The position numbers and the translations under genes were made by a program. Source: CAG-1138 sp964495385 (GTDB taxonomy: Bacteria; Bacillota; Clostridia; Christensenellales; CAG-917). Taken from it: a stretch of DNA of 7,704 nt. Of the stretch, positions 6,666-7,704 are shown one piece after another. The stretch covers positions 1-7,704 of the forward strand of contig CAZBVO010000032.1 in NCBI GenBank assembly GCA_964495385.1, written 5' to 3'. Each line of letters starts with the position of its first letter. Position 1 is the stretch's first letter. The notes below the pieces were generated by a model that saw nothing but the letters and a program-made list of their open reading frames with translations, had not been told where the DNA came from and made no database searches.

Positions 6666-6790
6666 CATAATTCATTCAAAACCCGACAACTTTTTAACAA
6701 TTGTCCCAAAGCAAGAGCTTTGGGATTTGCGTGGTCGTGTGCCAATTCGCAGCAACATTGTCGCATCTTTTTGAGACGTTCGCGTTTCAT
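6662..6790 (-). CDS. Possible small Spo0E-like protein (42 aa)
   Basis: A 42-codon ORF from ATG 6790 to TGA 6662. Its sequence is basic and then helical: MKRERLKKMRQ, a CCC cluster (12-14), ELAHDHANPKALALGQ (15-30) and a final LLKSCRVLNE segment (31-40). The spacing of R10, E15-L16, P23 and L26-x-L-x-Q-x-L resembles the helical hairpin of Spo0E-like phosphatases (usual core SQELD). Here the core reads GQLLK, so the serine and the LD pair are missing. In living relatives such proteins act on Spo0A-type regulators; that role here is speculation. Against it being a gene: no ribosome binding site is seen before the ATG, and a perfect 9-bp hairpin (6704-6712 with 6717-6725) lies inside. It could be a relic or chance. 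Confidence 0.3.
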   Translation of the reverse strand: MKRERLKKMRQCCCELAHDHANPKALALGQLLKSCRVLNELC

Positions 6791-6858
6791 TTGAGATATT
6801 CAAACCGTAAAAACATTCTTTAATCGCAAAAAACGATTGAAATCAATACCGAAAGCAA

Positions 6859-6890
6859 CAAAAAAGGCAGCCGAATTTTGACTGCCTTTT
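6859..6890 (-). terminator. Terminator of tRNA-Arg
   Basis: On the - strand AAAAGGCAG (6890-6882) pairs with CTGCCTTTT (6870-6862) over 9 bp, and the T run continues to 6860. It begins five bases after the tRNA CCA end. Confidence 0.85.
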
Positions 6891-6895
6891 AAAAT

Positions 6896-6972
6896 TGGCG
6901 TTCCTGGCGGGAGTCGAACCCACGGCCTTTCGCTTAGGAGGCGAACGCTCTATCCTACTGAGCTACAGAAAC
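6896..6972 (-). tRNA. tRNA-Arg(CCT)
   Basis: All arms fold. The acceptor is GTTTCTG with CAGGAAC (one wobble). The D stem is GCTC/GAGC. The anticodon stem is TTCGC/GCGAA with loop CTCCTAA and anticodon CCT at 6938-6936. The T arm is GTGGG, TTCGACT, CCCGC, followed by discriminator G and an encoded CCA. The length of 77 bases is normal. It reads the AGG arginine codon. It has its own promoter and terminator and is divergent from tRNA-Ala. Confidence 0.96.
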
Positions 6973-6984
6973 ATTGCAATATTG

Positions 6985-7013
6985 ATTTTACATACAATTT
7001 GAAAATTTGTCAA
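6985..7013 (-). promoter_or_regulatory. Promoter of tRNA-Arg
   Basis: On the - strand a perfect TTGACA (7013-7008) is followed after 17 bases by TAAAAT (6990-6985). The start site would be about six bases before the mature tRNA 5' end. Confidence 0.8.
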
Positions 7014-7075
7014 ACAAATCAACCCGTTTGCCCGACGCCTTTTGAAAAGACTTTCGGTTGAAGCAGAAAAAATTG

Positions 7076-7103
7076 TTGACTTTTTGGAAAAAAGTGTTAC
7101 AAT
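7076..7103 (+). promoter_or_regulatory. Promoter of tRNA-Ala
   Basis: TTGACT (7076-7081) and TACAAT (7098-7103) are 16 bases apart. The start near 7110 is about 11 bases before the mature tRNA. Confidence 0.8.
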
Positions 7104-7120
7104 AACAACTGTACCTTTGT

Positions 7121-7196
7121 GGGGGTATGGCTCAGTTGGTAGAGCGATGCGTTCGCAACGCATAGGCCAGGGGTTCGAATCCCCTTATCTCCACCA
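7121..7196 (+). tRNA. tRNA-Ala(CGC), with a duplicated 3' end
   Basis: A 76-base tRNA. The acceptor is GGGGGTA with TATCTCC, and the G3-T70 pair is the known alanine identity element. The D stem is GCTC/GAGC. The anticodon stem is ATGCG/CGCAT with loop TTCGCAA and anticodon CGC at 7154-7156. The T arm is AGGGG, TTCGAAT, CCCCT, then A and an encoded CCA. It reads GCG. Its last 21 bases are repeated at 7369-7389, which marks the gene as an insertion target. Confidence 0.96.
7176..7196 (+). repeat. Direct repeat copy 1 (att-like, inside tRNA-Ala)
   Basis: The 21 bases from the T loop to the CCA end of tRNA-Ala recur without mismatch at 7369-7389. The identity starts at CGAATCCCC and stops right after CCA: the following bases are AAATC here and CTTGG at the other copy. 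Duplicated tRNA 3' ends of this length are the usual mark of site-specific integration. Confidence 0.85.
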
Positions 7197-7201
7197 AATC
7201 T

Positions 7202-7230
7202 AAAATCATCGGTTTGACCGATGATTTTTG
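7202..7230 (+). terminator. Terminator of tRNA-Ala (inside the insertion)
   Basis: AAAATCATCGG (7202-7212) pairs perfectly with CCGATGATTTT (7218-7228), 11 bp with a 5-base loop, and ends in T to 7229. It lies six bases after the CCA end. Confidence 0.88.
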
Positions 7231-7247
7231 CATTTCTATGGCTATTA

Positions 7248-7379
7248 AAGGGGATTCGAACGAGAGTGTTAAGAAAAACGTCCAGTGGACGTTTTTTAGC
7301 GGCTGACCGACGGCAATGTCAAAGCATACACTGGATAATTATTCTTCCTGCTTTGGCATTGCCTAGACCGAATCCCCTT
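7248..7379. repeat. Folded palindromic element with T-arm ends
   Basis: The outer arms AAGGGGATTCG (7248-7258) and CGAATCCCCTT (7369-7379) are perfect 11-bp inverted repeats. Inside are two hairpins. The first is AAAAACGTCC (7274-7283) with GGACGTTTTT (7287-7296) around loop AGT, 10 bp. The second is a 15-bp stem of 7312-7326 with 7349-7363, whose only non-Watson-Crick pair is T7319-G7356, around a 22-base loop. The whole 132 bp can fold as a closed multi-branch structure, as DNA cruciform or RNA. The outer arms are tRNA T-arm sequence; the left arm with AAC (7248-7261) is the exact reverse complement of 7173-7186 in tRNA-Ala. Confidence 0.75.
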
Positions 7380-7389
7380 ATCTCCACCA
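7369..7389 (+). repeat. Direct repeat copy 2 (att-like, displaced tRNA end)
   Basis: An exact 21-base copy of the tRNA-Ala 3' end including CCA, with no tRNA body in front of it. The three bases before it (ACC, 7366-7368) do not match the tRNA. The next sequence is a terminator, as expected if this was the original downstream flank of the tRNA gene. Confidence 0.85.
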
Positions 7390-7392
7390 CTT

Positions 7393-7422
7393 GGAACCGC
7401 AGTCGAACCCGTGGTTCCTTTT
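7393..7422 (+). terminator. Second terminator, probably the ancestral tRNA-Ala terminator
   Basis: GGAACCGC (7393-7400) pairs with GTGGTTCC (7411-7418), 8 bp with one wobble, followed by TTTTC. It starts four bases after the second CCA, the same placement as the terminator behind the intact tRNA. Confidence 0.6.
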
Positions 7423-7466
7423 CATTTGTGTTAAAGGCGTTGCAGGAATTATCGTTAAGACTAAAA

Positions 7467-7583
7467 AACGCGAAAAGACAATCTCCTAAGTTCCTCTTTG
7501 GATTCTTCGACGTCCTTTTTGTTAAGGTCGGCGAGTTTTATGTATAACGGTATATTGAGCGTGTAACCGCCTTTGGGAAAAAA
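7467..7583 (-). pseudogene. Possible remnant of a type I methyltransferase (HsdM) C-terminus
   Basis: On the - strand the frame beginning at 7583 reads FFPKGGYTLNIPLYIKLADL and then NKKDVEESKEELRRLSFRV. The GYTLNIPLYIK stretch recalls, from memory, the C-terminal N-(Y/G)-x-L-(N/S)-I-P-(L/R)-Y-V segment of HsdM proteins of type I restriction-modification systems. There is no start codon or ribosome binding site. A TGA lies directly upstream (7586-7584), and a T run (7578-7583) could mark a frameshift, since the other frame continues the reading upstream. Downstream the frame runs on into the duplicated tRNA end. If real, it is a short non-functional relic and hints at a lost island. Chance is not excluded. 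Confidence 0.28.
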
Positions 7584-7618
7584 TCAATGTAATATTTTAT
7601 CTCAACATATAAAAACGA

Positions 7619-7647
7619 TTGAATTTTTCTTGAATTTACGCTATAAT
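7619..7647 (+). promoter_or_regulatory. Strong promoter reading out of the window
   Basis: TTGAAT (7619-7624) and a perfect TATAAT (7642-7647) are 17 bases apart. A Shine-Dalgarno-like AAGGAA follows at 7664-7669, so a coding gene starts at or just beyond the window edge. Confidence 0.75.
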
Positions 7648-7682
7648 ACAGGAAATATTAGAAAAGGAACGGTACGAAAAAA

Positions 7683-7704
7683 GTGCTCTTTAATCTCATT
7701 TCCA
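7683..7704 (+). CDS. Possible start of a truncated gene
   Basis: A GTG at 7683 opens a frame reading (M)LFNLIS to the window end. It is 13 bases after AAGGAA, rather far, so the true start may lie beyond 7704. Nothing can be said about the product. Confidence 0.2.

Larger units (their letters stand above)
7197..7389 (+). mobile_element. 193-bp insertion bounded by the tRNA-Ala 3' end
   Basis: The segment from just after the tRNA to the end of the second 21-base copy is 193 bp, equal to one unit of a direct-repeat-flanked insertion. It contains a terminator (7202-7230), a palindromic element (7248-7379) and no credible gene, so no integrase or transposase is present. It may be a small non-autonomous element or what is left of a larger island after internal deletion. 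The family is not recognised. Confidence 0.6.

Noticed and set aside
6704..6725. Perfect 9-bp hairpin between the acetyltransferase and tRNA-Arg as a terminator
   Set aside because: Neither strand has a proper T tract after the stem and no transcript ends here; it may just be part of the small ORF.
7312..7363. Similarity of this stem (GGCAATG) to the hairpin at 5747-5776, suggesting a shared repeat family
   Set aside because: Shared identity is limited to seven or eight bases per arm and the flanks differ; not enough to claim relatedness.
7391..7420. Reverse-oriented tRNA 3' fragment, because the terminator loop contains a T-loop-like AGTCGAACCC also present in tRNA-Arg
   Set aside because: The flanking bases do not form a T stem on the - strand, and a 10-base match is plausible by chance.
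7221..7547. 108-codon + strand ORF after tRNA-Ala
   Set aside because: It crosses the palindromic element, the duplicated tRNA end and a terminator, so it is not a credible protein.

Overview
The window looks like chromosome from a Gram-positive anaerobe of the Bacillota, most likely an uncultured clostridial lineage. The grounds are AGGAGG-type ribosome binding sites, TTGACA/TATAAT promoters in AT-rich spacers, two tRNA genes with encoded CCA, many short intrinsic terminators, and protein families typical of that phylum (a ferredoxin-tailed aldo/keto reductase, DUF1893). No genus can be named from the sequence alone.

Left part (1-2551, + strand). The window opens on the terminator of a gene outside it. 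A two-gene unit follows: an aldo/keto reductase with two C-terminal [4Fe-4S] motifs (277-1416), coupled by an ATGA overlap to a DUF1893 protein (1413-1844), then a terminator (1906-1946). A separate gene (1985-2488) encodes a duplicated small beta-rich domain of the DUF4926/SH3-like type. A terminator with U-rich tails on both strands (2524-2551) closes it against the convergent operon.

Middle (2591-5680, - strand). A four-gene operon with every junction overlapping: OmpR-type response regulator, histidine kinase with almost no extracellular loop, eight-helix membrane protein of unknown function, and a two-helix small membrane protein. Three TTWACA motifs at exact 11-bp spacing precede its promoter, which suggests activation by an OmpR-family regulator, possibly its own product. 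The layout suggests a sensor whose input comes through a membrane partner.

Right part (5680-7704). A RimJ/RimL-like acetyltransferase gene (5986-6594, -) has a good promoter. Just upstream of it is a 42-codon ORF that may be a Spo0E-like small protein. Two divergent tRNA genes follow: tRNA-Arg(CCT) on - and tRNA-Ala(CGC) on +, each with its own promoter and terminator.

The most unusual feature lies downstream of tRNA-Ala. The last 21 bases of the tRNA are repeated exactly 193 bp later (7176-7196 and 7369-7389). Between them is a 132-bp folded palindromic element (7248-7379) whose outer arms are tRNA T-arm sequence and which encloses two further strong hairpins. Each copy of the tRNA end is followed by its own terminator. 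This looks like a very small tRNA-targeted insertion, either a non-autonomous element or the scar of a larger island. A possible HsdM remnant (about 7467-7583, -) lies beyond it. The window ends with a strong + strand promoter for a gene that continues outside.
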